A stretch of 60,000 bases of DNA from Antedon mediterranea (lineage: Eukaryota > Echinodermata > Crinoidea > Comatulida > Antedonidae): contig NC_092678.1 of NCBI RefSeq assembly GCF_964355755.1, forward strand, positions 14,854,922-14,914,921. Reading direction: 5' to 3'. The notes beneath the pieces are model-generated. The model was given only the letters and a program-made list of their open reading frames with translations, did not search any database and was not told the DNA's origin. Within the stretch, counting starts at the first letter, position 1; the number at the start of each line of letters is the position of its first letter. Positions 12,291 to 23,945 of this stretch are shown piece by piece. The position numbers and the translations under genes were made by a program.

Positions 12291-15200
12291 TCACCAAACA
12301 TAACCGTAAGGAACTGTGCGATAATTTTCGATAATAATTCTTTTGTCGTACACGATTCGATAGTCTTTAGTCGATGTTTCGTTGACTATCTTTCATGTTC
12401 TTGGCTTGCGCGTTATGCGATTCTTCTCAACCGTCCTAATTGTATCGGGGCCAACACCCCTTACCATATTGGAGAGGGTGTCAAAATTAATTTTCTGAGC
12501 GTTTGTAAAGTTAAGGTTAAGTTTAACTTTACAAACGGTCTTCCCCGTATCCAATTTATAGGCGTAGTTCTTTTGCCCCCCAGAAACGAAGGACTCGATG
12601 AATTTACCATCTTTAGGATCGACCTCGGTCGTTAACTGACCCAAATAATCGCCCAGGGGAGGGTCCCAAACGCCGGGTTTTGATACGTAGATTACGCTGT
12701 CGGTATCGTAATACAGGACGCGCTCCTGTAATTGCTCCAACAGTTCGTACAATTTTAAACGCGCTAACGCTGTGGTAAATGCGGAAATGACAACGTTAAC
12801 CTTTCGGTTAACTGCAGCAAATTGTTCCTCGTCCTCGTATTTTACCTCCGCCAGATCATCATTAACAAAATTTATGTCATGAACGGTTATCCCAGGGTTC
12901 GATAAAATATCGTAAACCTCGTTAGGATCTTGCGTATATTTAATTCTCGTGAGATTTTCACGCTGGCCAAATTTACCCCAAAGACTATTTAGCATTAATT
13001 TGGCCAGAGATCGAAGCCCAGGATTGTACGCAATGTCGTCATGATTATGGTCGATACCTTCTACGGTTCGATAGTCCGAAATGTATTTTTGTTTATCTTC
13101 GGGCGTTTTACACCATTCAGGCCAACCCGAAGCTTCTTGTTTCAATTTTAAAAACGTGTTAATGTAAGAGGCAAATAGACCGGACGAGGGAGAATCTGCA
13201 GAGAGTGAGAATGGTTAACGGTTGTTAGATACCCTGATGGTGGAAATAGAGCGATGGTGGATGGTTTTAAAACATTTCTAGAAAATACGTGGTTACACGC
13301 TGAGGCAATTGTCATTAAATTATTTGAAAAGAGGTCAGCACCGCCGAGTAGAGGGTTTTTCTGCGATATAGTTACTTTCAAAAAAAGATGTCTAAAAGTA
13401 AGACAACACTTTCTGAGAATATCTACATCGCTGATACAATACTCAACGAGTTCTTTTTGAAGATCAAATACTTGACTACTTTCAATTTTCTGGTTGTACC
13501 ATTTAAAGAAAGATTCTCGACATGAAGTAGTCATTTTATCGGGGGAATAATTTGAAGAATCGGGGTAAGGACCTACGTAATTTTGATTATCTACAGAATT
13601 GAAATAATGAGGAAAGTAACCCTTTTAAAGTTCGGAGATGGCAAAAGTTTTGGGCAATTTGGATAGAGGCATGGGCAGAAATGAAAGGGAATCGATGAAT
13701 CGAATGTTCGTTTCTTTAGTCCTAATCGAAATAAGTTTACCACCGCGAGCAATTACATCCGGTACAATGGAGTTTTTGTACAGGTAGTTGAGCACGAAGT
13801 AGCTATCATAACCCTGGAAGTTGTGAGCGATACACGTAATATTATCGTTATATTTGTAATCTTTGAATACGTAATTGCAGAAATCTACGCATGCAGACCC
13901 CCCGTGAAAACCCATTGATTTCTCCCCATACACGTCACAATCGGCGGAATCATTAGCACCGTCGATACAATTAAGACAAGTTTTTTGAAGAACGCATAAA
14001 TTTGGTTTGTGTTCGCCTGTATCTTGCGTGCATTCGAAATCAAAAAAGAAATATTTAGTGACAGCTCTGTTACGGGCCTCCTGATTCTTTTTTTCAGTAT
14101 GCTTAGGGGCTACAACCGGTTCCATGTAGCATTGATGATCGTATGAAACGAAAGTCCGACAAATTCTACAAAAATGGTTTTGACAATTGTGATCTTTTTG
14201 AACGATCCTATTACAAGTTGAACAATTTTTAATTTTGTCACATACTGAAACTTTTTTAGAATCAGGAGATTTTTTATGATTGGTGAAACATTGCGTATCC
14301 TTAAAAAATCTATTACATTCTTTACACTCTATTCTACTCTCTCTATTTACAAAAGAATTAGAAGAGGGGCAGTCGTTGTGCTTGCACAGCACGCACGTAA
14401 ATTGACAATTGTGTTGGTACTTGTGATTATACCCCTTAAAACACCTATCGCAGAAATAATCAATTTTTAGAAAACCTGTCATTGTGGTTATGAGATCGTA
14501 ATGATTAGAATGATGATAAAGATATATCTGCTTTTTTCGAAAATCGCCGCTAAAATGACTAAAAATTTAAATTGTCTTTTGAAATGACAATAATTTGATA
14601 ATTTGGTAATTTTGATTGCATCTTTTTTATTTCCTCGATGCCGCAAGTATGCTCCCTAACCCCCGAATCTCTAAGTAAATGAAGGGCGGCTATTTTTTGC
14701 TGACCCCTACCTTCTCTAAAGTTATTCCATCTAACCACGTTGTTAATTTTGTCTTCGAGCATGGAAATAACCGTAACAATTGCGCGTGCGCAGCAGATGG
14801 TTTCGTTATCATCATTCTTAATCTTAATTATACTTTGAGTGTTAAGCAGTATGTCGATACCGTTTCTTCTAATACCCCCTCCCCTAGGCATTCTCATATG
14901 GAGAACGTTAAATTTAAACTTGTTATTAAGACAATGTTAATAAAAAATATCCGTTTTGGACTGAAGGACCTTCATAATGGCTGCAAAAATAACGTCAGCC
15001 GTAAGATGGCCCCTCCGTCCAAAAGGGATAGAGATAGGTGAATCTAACCCCTCAGCCTGTATGACTATTCGAAGCATGTCGTCGACATGCACGTTAATGC
15101 AGAGATTATCGACGACATGCTCGAAAATTCGATACAGTGTGGGCAGAAACACCTCTAAACTTAAATGATCAATATTAAAAAAATTAACTAAAAAATCGCT

Positions 15201-16084
15201 AATAGTCGCGTTAAAACGTTGGTTAAACCTATCAGCTAATTGAACGATTCTACAGAAGTGATTCAACTCTACCTCATCAAGATTAAGGTCCTCGTCTTCA
15301 ACAGTATCAATATCGGCAAATTCTTCTCCGTCTTCGATTCTGAGCCTCTTTCTATTAACGCCCCTTCCGTATTGTATGGGTACAGGCTGAAAACAAAAAG
15401 AGAAAAACGGTAAAAAAAATAAATAAAAGACGTGGTACAACAACAACAACAGTAGTAAAGAAAATAAAACGATAGTTACCTCAATAATCGAAGACTCCAC
15501 TGAATCATTAATCTCGACATTTCCTCTCAATCTCAAACATTTGGTGTGAGCACCAACACCGTACTATACAGAAAAAAAATAGATAAATTAGAAAGGAAAA
15601 CGTATATAAACCGTAAACGCAGAAACACTTTGTAAATGCCCCAATTACATAAACTACTACTTTATGAGATATACACGGTAAAAAAAAAAATTTAAAAAAT
15701 AAATAAATAAATTAGAAAGAAACACAAAGAAGCCTTATAAACACACGTTCGGTTACACACAATCTACTTTTAAGAAATATACACGGTAAAATAAATATTA
15801 CGTAAAAAATAAAATAAACAAACACTTACTTCTACGTCATCAATACACAAATTAGTCGATAGCTCCTGCACTATCTCAATAGCATTATTGCAAATATCCG
15901 AAAGTGAGAGGCTATCGGCTTCAGAAACACTCTGGCTAACATCCAAATCAAGATCCTGGTCATTAAATACGAAATCTTCTAGTAGTCCAATATCGGGGAT
16001 AACATCGTCGGTATCGATATTTTCGACATTATTCCGCGATAAACTAACGATAGCTTCAACTGCTCTCTGGCATTCGATAAACAA
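12291..16084 (-). pseudogene. Polinton/Maverick-type protein-primed DNA polymerase B, inactivated
   Basis: A long minus-strand relic of a family B polymerase. 5' exons at about 16084-15830 and 15563-15480 join the main exon (from 15386) across GT-AG introns, all phase 0. The main exon shows the MPRGGG...KNDDNETICCARA region typical of Polinton polymerases and a cysteine-rich zinc-binding segment (14450-14110). The exonuclease motifs are DFECTQD (Exo I), HNFQGYDSYF (Exo II) and YCISDVDIL (Exo III). In the palm are NSLWGKFGQR and the catalytic YYDTDSV. Damage: in-frame stops at 14937-14939, 13625-13627 and 12393-12395, a frameshift in a T-run near 14570, and a junction near 13200 where a large block with palm motif A is deleted. 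The reading frame past the last stop continues to TGA at 12291, the natural end. No capsid, ATPase or integrase genes of such an element are visible nearby. Upstream of 16084 the 5' end is unclear. Confidence 0.82.
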
Positions 16085-17065
16085 GCTATCGTTAGAATCG
16101 GAAGATGATATATATATAAACTTTATTTAGACACGAGACTGATGTGCAGTACAACTCGTTCAATCAATATTGATTGTTTTTACACAAGTTCGTGATACTG
16201 TATTACAAAACAAAAAAAATCAACACCATATAAATACAACAGAAACGAAAAAAATTGAAATTGAAAAGAAACAAAATTACAGCAGAATCCCCTTCATCTG
16301 ACACCTCTATTTAGGGTACACCATACCGGTACTTCCCGTGTAAACGGAAACCCTTATCGAAGTGTATAATTCATGGGGATTCAACTGTAATACATAATAA
16401 ATCTTTTGGATTTCATTGACGTTAAAATAATAGTGATAAAACACACGTTTTACATAGTATTTAGCCATTTTAAAAGTTGGATGTAGATCGTAGATTACCA
16501 TACCATTATGTTTTACAATGCATTTTTCAGATACGTTTTAAACACAGCTGTTCCAGAAATATGAATTAAGTGCAGCGCCCCCAACGTTTCATAGTGTTTT
16601 ATGGAGTAGCGATTCCGAAAACATATTGTATACAAACCATATGAGGAACCCGGAAGCAATCAAGCATAAAACGACTGTTTTTTAATAGCCAATAAAAACA
16701 AATAAAGACCGCGAAAGTCAGAAAAATAATGAATATTCATTAGAACAACCCTGGATGAAGGTGAAAAACATGTTGTTGTCGTTTTATCACGTGGATTTTA
16801 AGAGGTAATGTAATTGAAAATTGTACACCCAACGCCATTTTTTTTCTCAAGCGATACATTTAAAAAGTAGGTATAAATGTTGTTTTCCATATCAGTTTAA
16901 AAATAATTTTTTCTGTTGAATTCTTTGATATAGTTGGATACTTTAGTTATCCTTGAATGTTTTAACAAGGATCGTATTCATATTGCCTGACTGGATTTTT
17001 TCCTATGCTAGCTTATATAGGCTATGCCCAGGCCCCCTTGCGTGGTTAAAACTAGCTGTGTAAGA

Positions 17066-17988
17066 CTAATGGCTGTTTATTTTTAACACGTAAACATGTA
17101 TATTCGGGGGGCCTGAGTGACAGTTGACCTGTTATAAAGCTGATTAATTACTTGTTTCTGGTCCTAATTAAAAATTAGGCCTAGTCTAGGCCTAAGCTTT
17201 TTTAATAATCATTCATATTGGGAGAGGAGTACAGAATAGGCCAGGCTACAGGCCTAGCCTAGCTAGGCCTATATTATATAATAGGCTAGGCTACATCATC
17301 AGCAGGTTAAAGGCTAGCAGCCTACCTAGCATGTCTTATTCAAAGATCTGTAATATATTAATAGAAAGAAGCTATAGAGTACTGTGACATTAGATATTTA
17401 ATCATAAATGCATTATTTATTTCATATTTGTATTGTATATTTATTATTTTGATATGCAATCACAATCTAAATCAGTAAATAACATCAATTTCCGTTATCA
17501 ATAAATAATTATTAATATATAAACCAAATTAAAATAAAATAACTGTTTATTTTTAACACGTAAACATGTCTATTCGGGGGCCTGATTGACAGTTGACCTG
17601 TTATAAAGCTGATTAATTACTTGTTCCTGGTCCTAATTAAAAATTAGGCCTAGCCTAGGCCTAAGCTTTTTTAATAATCATTCATATTGGGAGAGAGGAG
17701 TACAGAGTAGGCCAGGTTACAGGCCTAGCTAGGCCTATATTATATATAGGCTAGGCTACATCATCAGCAGCTTAAAGACTAGCAGCCTACCTAGCATGTC
17801 TTAGTCAAAGATCTTTAATATATTAATAGAAAGAAGCTATAGAGTACTGTGACATTAGATATTTAATTATAAATGCATATTTCTTTCATATTTGTATTGT
17901 ATTATATATGCAATCACAATCTAAATCACTAAATAACATCAATTTCCGTTATCAATCAAAAATATATATAAACCAAATTAAAATAAAA
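17066..17988. repeat. Tandem duplication of about 475 bp inside the TIR element
   Basis: Two direct copies start at CTGTTTATTTTTAACACGTAAACATG (shared beginning at about 17068 and 17542). Each contains the AATTAGGCCTAGCCTAGGCCTAAG-type tract and ends with TAACATCAATTTCCGTTATC followed by AAACCAAATTAAAATAAAATA. The second element copy (35560-40573) has only one such unit, so the duplication arose after the two copies separated, or was lost in the other. Confidence 0.85.
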
Positions 17989-18147
17989 TAGCTTCCAAAA
18001 AATTAAATTCAATTACAATTCATATACCATTTGTTAAATATTTACAAAATCATTGTTCTAGCAATAACACAAAAAATACTACCATTCATACAGTATACTG
18101 TACATAATAATATGCAATACAGTAACAATTAACTGAGAAATAGCAAA

Positions 18148-18978
18148 CTATTCCTCAACTTTTCACCACTTAGTTACCGGCTTAGTTACTTCATGCTGGA
18201 TCTCAGGTGAAATAAACGTCAGATGTGACTTCATGATATCCCACAAAACTTTTTCCATGGTACTGCTGTCGAGGAATTTATTTTTTCTAAATACCTCGTC
18301 CGTTTTTGTACATAGAGGTCCTGTTTCAAATCTCTTGGTTCATAGTAGTTCGTTATATAAAATATATAAAAGAAATATGGCATTAATTTTTATAGTATTT
18401 GCATGTTTTAGACATAATTTTAAAGGTGTATAATGTAGGACTTTGATCTCTTGTTCTTTTAGATTTATTCTGTGGCCAGTCTCTGCAATCTTACTATGCT
18501 GTTTTGTCACAAGTGACACTGAGAGTTCATTTCTTAAATGCTCAAGATTCTCTTCTAAAGACTGGATTTTAATCATTGTACTTTGTAGCATGTCGATGTG
18601 CTGCAGCTTCTGATTTTCTCTTTCTGCTAGATGATCACCTGAGATTAAACAATATGGTCAACCAAATGAATGTCAATCTGCATAAAAAATGAGCATCAAC
18701 ATTATTATATTTTTAAAATGTTAACAACTATTTCTTGTAGCAGATAATGATAATATATGGATAATTCATAGGAAAATAAGTTCCAGCCAAAGGTTTGCTT
18801 TATTATGCATAAAAATAGGATAAACAATTTTGAAATTCTATGCTCAAAGGGACAATGTATATTTAAAGAGCAACTTGACCAATTGAGTTATTATGTAATG
18901 TCAATGTAAAGTTGAAACAATTTACCAGTCAAGATGTCAGCATCCTGTCGCATGTTGAATATTATAACATATTGACAC
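18148..18978 (-). pseudogene. Captured multi-exon coiled-coil gene fragment (copy 1)
   Basis: Inside the TIR element, minus-strand exons can be read. 18978-18926 carries an ATG at 18953 (MRQDADILTG). From 18638 to about 18430 comes a heptad-rich coiled coil containing IQSLEENLEHLRNELSV, and the phase joins correctly to the previous exon. A last exon, 18333 to about 18148, contains RFETGPLCTKTDEVFRKNKF and MEKVLWDIMKSHLTFISPE. In this copy the last exon ends early at a TGA (18163-18165). The other element copy reads through to a TAG equivalent to 18148. A possible further 5' exon lies at 19248-19166 but carries a stop. I do not recognise the protein. The short length and coiled coil suggest a structural or cilium/centrosome-type host protein, but that is a guess. 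Confidence 0.55.
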
Positions 18979-21670
18979 CTGGAAAAATAGTTGATTGAGG
19001 AAATATTTAATAAAGAAAAGAGGTATATTTATAAATTACTGTAACAATTGTTTGTTTCGACAGTTATTTTATACTAACATTGTTCTTTAATATGAAGTAC
19101 AAACACACATTTCATTGTTTGGAATGTGTATTAAACTTTCTAAAGAGGTGGTTATGATTATTTACCTACCCTGTTTAATTCAATGTCTACCAGGTATGGC
19201 CTAACAACGCTGTGCGATATTGTTTTGCTTCTTTTTTTTCACTGCCATGGTCTACAAAAGACTTGTAGGCCTTGAGATATCTACAGGCTTGAGGAACATT
19301 GTTGGTTCTGATGTCATCTTGATTACAAAAACAATGGATGCAACTGTACTTTCCTTTAAAAATAAATCAATTTTTAAATCTACAGTACTTCAGTTTTGTG
19401 TCCAAACAAATCCAAACAAGAGAGCTAATAGCCAAAATATTAAACCATTATTATGCTGTAAAAATGTATTAATATTAAGGCCTAGCCTAGGCTGTGACTG
19501 TCACTTAGTCACACCAGCTAGCCTAAAAATGCACCAGGAAAGCAATAATTATTATTATAAACACATGCCATTAATTATTTGGTACCAGTTATAATGATTA
19601 CATTTAGGTTTAGGGTAATTAAAGGTTTAACTATTACGAATTTTCTATGTTTCGGCCTAGCTTCATTCTAGGCCCACATTACTGTCACGGTCATCGCGCG
19701 CGTCAACGCACTTTCTAAGCCTATCGCCAAACCGTTTTCTCGCCGATAACAATAACAATGTATAAAAGGGTTGCAAAATATGCGAGTTTTACTAAAAACT
19801 GAACCAGGCTATATTAAAAAAACTAGTATTATTTTGTTTATATAATAGTGATGGACTATATTCTAGTTCGTTCTTTTTCTAAAAAAATGAATTATATCCA
19901 AAAAAAAAGTAAAGAATACAATGATATTTTCTACTTACGATTGTTTACTATTTCATTACACAGTTTATCTCAACTTCCTGGTTTATGTGCGGGAGAGTAT
20001 TTCAGTAAAATGGACAATATCGTCGTTTATTTATTAATTTATAGTAAAGAAACAATAAAATATTTATTTTTTAATTGAACATACACTTTTTTTAATCGTT
20101 TAGTTTTGTATAAAATGTTTTTACAACATAAAAACTCACGATAGCGAAATTTAATTTGCCGTTCGCGAAATAATGGTTTGTAAACAAAAATTATATGTCC
20201 GCGCGACTCGGAGGAGCCTCGTCTGCTAACACTGAGGGCGCTTGACTTTTTCTGATATCTTAACACTAGTTGAAACAGCTGTGTAAACAACTTAACTGAT
20301 TTTGGAAGGGTATCAACATTGAGACTATTCCATATAATTGCTCCACGATAAGACAGACTTCGTTTTTTAAAATCTGTTTTTGGCTTTGGGATGAATAGAT
20401 GTGTATCACTGTTCCTTAGATTATAATTTATATCATTGAATGTAAATACATTATTTAGGTAAGGTGGGGCGTTATCTGTCAAAACCTTATATATAACCAT
20501 ACAACATTCATATCTTTCTTGATAAAATAAAGGTGACCAATTAATTTGCCTTAGTGCCTCACTACTAGGTGTGTCCCATGTTAGACCACACACGATTCGA
20601 GCTGTTCTGTTTTGGATAGTTTGAACTCTTTTCATTAGAGTTTGACTACTATTTCTCCAAATTATGTTACAATAGCTCAAGTAAGGTATTACAATAGAGT
20701 TTGCAATATGTTTTAATATGTTTTGTGGAAAATAATAGCTACATCGTCTAAGCATACCCAATCCATTTAGAGCTTTACCTCAAATGTATTCAATCTGATT
20801 TTTCCATGATAAATGTTCGTCTATTATGATACCGAGATGTTTGCAATATAGAACGCGTGGTACAACATCGTTATCTATATTAACTGATCTATTTTTTTCT
20901 TTGGTGGTTGCCAATCGGTTTGTCGATCCGATCAACATGAACTCGGATTTAGAGACATTTAGACTCAATTTATTATTTTTTAGCCAATCGTCGATTTGTA
21001 TAAGTTCTTCATTTATACTTTGGTATATTTCATTTTCATTTTTTGAAGAACAATAAATTATAGTATCGTCAGCATACATACTTATTTTACATTTGTTTGC
21101 AACTTTCGATAGGTCATTTATATATAAGAGGAAAGCAAGTGGGCCCACGATTGACCCCTGAGGCACTCCACATTGGATGTGTGTATAGTCAGACAATGTA
21201 TTATTTACATTTGTGAATTGCTTTCGCTCAGACAGATAGCTCTCGAACCATTTTAAAACATATTTACTTAAACCATAAAGTCTCAATTTGCTTAATAGTA
21301 TGTTATGGTTTACCGTATCAAAGGCCTTTTTAAAATCTAGTAAACAGATTCCGACCAGCTTACCCTCGTCTATTGCACTATACCAGTCTTCCGTCACTTT
21401 TGTAAGTGCAGTAGATGTTGAGTATGATGGTCGAAAACCTGATTGATTTATACATAACAGATTATTATTATTCAAAAAAGCATAAAGTTAATTAAAAACG
21501 ACTCGTTCAATTATTTTTGAAAGTATAGGTAGGACGGAAATGGGACGATAATTATTAGGGTTAGTTTTTTCACCATTCTTAAAAATTGGCGTGACCTTTG
21601 CTATTTTCCACGTATTTGGGAATTTACATGTTGTGAAGGAGTGATTTATGATTCTTGTAATGATGATGAT

Positions 21671-22657
21671 GATACGTAATGAGCCATTGTAAAAAAAATC
21701 AGTAATAAGTCTTGGATAATCAGTAAGTAAGTGAATGAAAAATTACCCACACTTACGTTGTTTTGATACCATCCCATGACACTAATTAAATTAAAAAATA
21801 TATGCAAACAAAGGTACTTAGAACTTCCTTTAGGAAATGTGTCCGCTATTAAGATTGGTCAAACAACCCTTAAATAATTAGGAAGACCTTCCCACAACAG
21901 TGACCATTAGATTTAAATAAAACCCTTATAGTTACTATGGACGAATGAACTCGACGCAAACAAAGAATATAATTTATTCTATGACGCAACACAATTTCCA
22001 CCATTGAATTATAATTCCTTTACTTCTAATTTGGCTATAAACATATTTCTACTGTACTGTAGTGTATAATGTTGTATAATGAAATAAATATTTGAGATTG
22101 AGTTCATGTTTTAAACGCTTTATGTAACGTCCACCAACCCATGATCTTTCTCTATTACTACAGCATCGACGATTCTGAATTCAAAATTGCTAGGTCTAGC
22201 CCCGTTAATCATCAGCGCACACATCCATGCAGCCTGGCTCCGTCGATAGGCAATCGCGATGTGAAAAAAATCCCAATTCCTTATACGATGACGTCATACG
22301 CGTACCAGCACCCCATTGGCTGATTATGACGTAATGCAATTTTACCGTCGGTACCTTTAGTAGACGGAAGTTAGGATACGGTACCGTATCTTTAGCCACG
22401 GCGTAATTTTAATTATAATATTTTATGATGGCCTAAAATGGGGGCTGTATTTTATTATTTAAATTACAGTATTACTATTATTTTTTAATAATATATGCCT
22501 ACTACTAGCCTAGGCATATATTCAGCCTACTAAATCAAATAATAAATGAAAAATAAAATAATAATACTGATTAAAAAAATGATTTGTTTGGGGGGTCAGA
22601 TCATCAGGCTAGGCCGAACAGTATGGAACGCCTCCTCTGCCTTCAGTTCACATTTAT
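21671..22657. other. unassigned DNA
   Basis: No gene recognised. A short ATG repeat (TGATGATGATGATGATAC, about 21658-21675) marks the 5' junction of the minus-strand LINE. The rest is AT-rich, with one denser segment at 22140-22390 that contains short open frames on both strands but nothing recognisable. Confidence 0.5.
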
Positions 22658-22942
22658 CATGCAGTACACACCAATCGTCATGCAGTACACACCAATCGTC
22701 ATGCAGTACACACCATTGGTCATGCAGTACACACCAAACATCATGCAGTACACACCAAACATCATGCAGTACACATCAATCGTCATGCAGTACACACTGA
22801 ACATCATGCAGTAGACACCAATGGTCATGCAGTACACACCAATCATCATGCAGTACACACCAATGGTCATCCAGTACACACCAATGGTCATGTAGTACAC
22901 ACCAATCGTCATGCAGTACACACCAATCGTCATGCAGTCAAA
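22658..22942. repeat. 21-bp minisatellite, about 13 copies
   Basis: A 21-bp unit starting CATGCAGTACACACCAATC is repeated about 13 times with small changes (AATCGT, AATGGT, AAACAT). Because 21 is divisible by three and the unit has few stop codons, it yields open frames on both strands (repeats such as MTIGVYC on the minus strand). These are artefacts of the array and not genes. Confidence 0.95.
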
Positions 22943-23024
22943 TATTGCGTAATTTATACCGCCACCTATAGACAAAATCGAATATCACGTGACGTTTATT
23001 AGACTATAATTGAGAAGCTTCTCG

Positions 23025-23430
23025 CTCAACTTAATTTTATTAGGAGCAACGAATACGAAAGGAAACTTTATAAAGCTTTTTTTCCTCACCTGTTATTACG
23101 CTTGTGCGAGAGCAAGTGAAATGGTACGGATCAATAATCCGGAACACGTCCTAAACTTCGCGACATTACCATATCACACACTAAGGTCACCTTCCATTAA
23201 TTCCTTCATATTTCAAACCGGAGCTCCACTACTTAAGGAAAAATTAATACGTTAAAAGAAGCCGCGTTACACACACCCGGTACAACACACACTTGTTCAG
23301 AATCGGAAGGGCCACGCAAATTTGGGACCTGGGCGCAGGTGAACAAGAAATTAAAGCTACCGGAAGATGGATAAGCGACGCATATATACGATATATCCGA
23401 CCCTACTGCGTAACTCTTAGTAATGACTAA
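23025..23430 (+). pseudogene. Tyrosine recombinase C-terminal domain (DIRS/Ngaro or Crypton-type), decayed
   Basis: In three pieces of shifting frame the plus strand reads as the catalytic end of a tyrosine recombinase. Near 23080-23130, YYACARASEMV carries the first conserved arginine. From 23281 to 23430, HLFRIGRAT supplies the H-x-x-R box, GRW follows, and SDAYIRYIRP contains the probable nucleophilic tyrosine, followed by a stop at 23428-23430. Frame changes occur in a T-run near 23080 and again between 23255 and 23281. No RT, methyltransferase or capsid part is seen, so the parent element is uncertain: DIRS-like retroelements and Cryptons carry very similar domains. Confidence 0.65.
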
Positions 23431-23945
23431 TAAAAATCTACATTTGCATTATAACTCACTTACATCCATGCGTTTTTTTTTTATTCTTTCAGTATTGTTT
23501 ATTGGCGATGTGTTAGTACAACTTTGCTCCCATTGCAGTGCACGGTAGTGGAGACATCGGATTAGCCTTGGGTGGAAGGTGCAGATGCTCAACATACTGC
23601 CATGAAGTATCTGCGTATACTTTCATGCAGAGCATGGTTGTATTATTGGTGATTTTTGTACCTATCAGTCTCTTTGGAGAGTTTCATGTGGGTAAGTGAA
23701 CATTCTTCCTTGTTTCCTGCACTTTGGTGGGCTGCTCTTGGCGGTCTTCTTTATTTTCCTTAAATGTTGTGTTCCACAAGTTTCAAATTATTAGTATTAC
23801 ATTACATTCAAATGTCACATTTATATCAACATGCAAAGTATATATTATTATTGCATCAAAAGCCATTACTTTATTTTTTTATTATCTATTATCACAGACA
23901 CAAATCAACCAAACAGCTAAATGAAGACTCAGTATAGCAATTAAG

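Larger units (their letters stand above)
16543..20283. mobile_element. Non-autonomous TIR transposon carrying a captured gene fragment (copy 1)
   Basis: A 3741-bp unit begins CACAGCTGTT and ends AACAGCTGTG, a perfect 10-bp inverted terminus, flanked on both sides by TAAA (16539-16542 and 20284-20287). Removing the unit and one TAAA restores the LINE frame, so both boundaries are certain. A second full-length copy lies at 35560-40573, which confirms it as a mobile unit. Inside are a tandem duplication of about 475 bp (17066-17541 and 17542-17988) and spliced coiled-coil exons on the minus strand (18148-18978). I see no transposase, so it is mobilised in trans. Four-base duplications and CAC ends fit Chapaev-type elements, but the superfamily is not established. 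Confidence 0.85.
16513..21670 (-). mobile_element. 5'-truncated LINE (CR1/Jockey-like), split by a DNA transposon
   Basis: Minus-strand LINE whose reverse transcriptase lies at 21670-20284 and whose last codons and stop (TAA at 16513-16515) lie at 16542-16513, on the far side of a 3.7 kb insertion. RT landmarks: NPNNYRPISVL, INQSGFRP, LLDFKKAFDTVNH, GVPQGSIVGP and the catalytic MYADDT. The C-terminal part has RTARIVCGLTW and IIWNSLN...SVKLF, and the frame resumes exactly across the insertion after one 4-bp target duplication is removed. In-frame stops near 20777 and 21478 show it is dead. Endonuclease and ORF1 are absent. The clade call is approximate. Confidence 0.82.

Noticed and set aside
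13199-13236. A 37-39 base intron in the polymerase relic (GTATCTAAC...CTCTGCAG on the minus strand)
   Set aside because: Splice-like ends are present, but removing it does not restore the polymerase frame, and the palm block is missing in any case. A deletion explains the junction better.
19220-19594. Plus-strand open frame of 124 codons inside the TIR element, kept in the second copy
   Set aside because: Conservation between the copies only reflects the shared element, and the protein has no recognisable features. The minus strand here carries the better coding evidence.
22546-22975. Open frames of 76-110 codons on both strands over the 21-bp array
   Set aside because: They are produced by the repeat unit itself (length divisible by three, no stops) and have no start context or homology.
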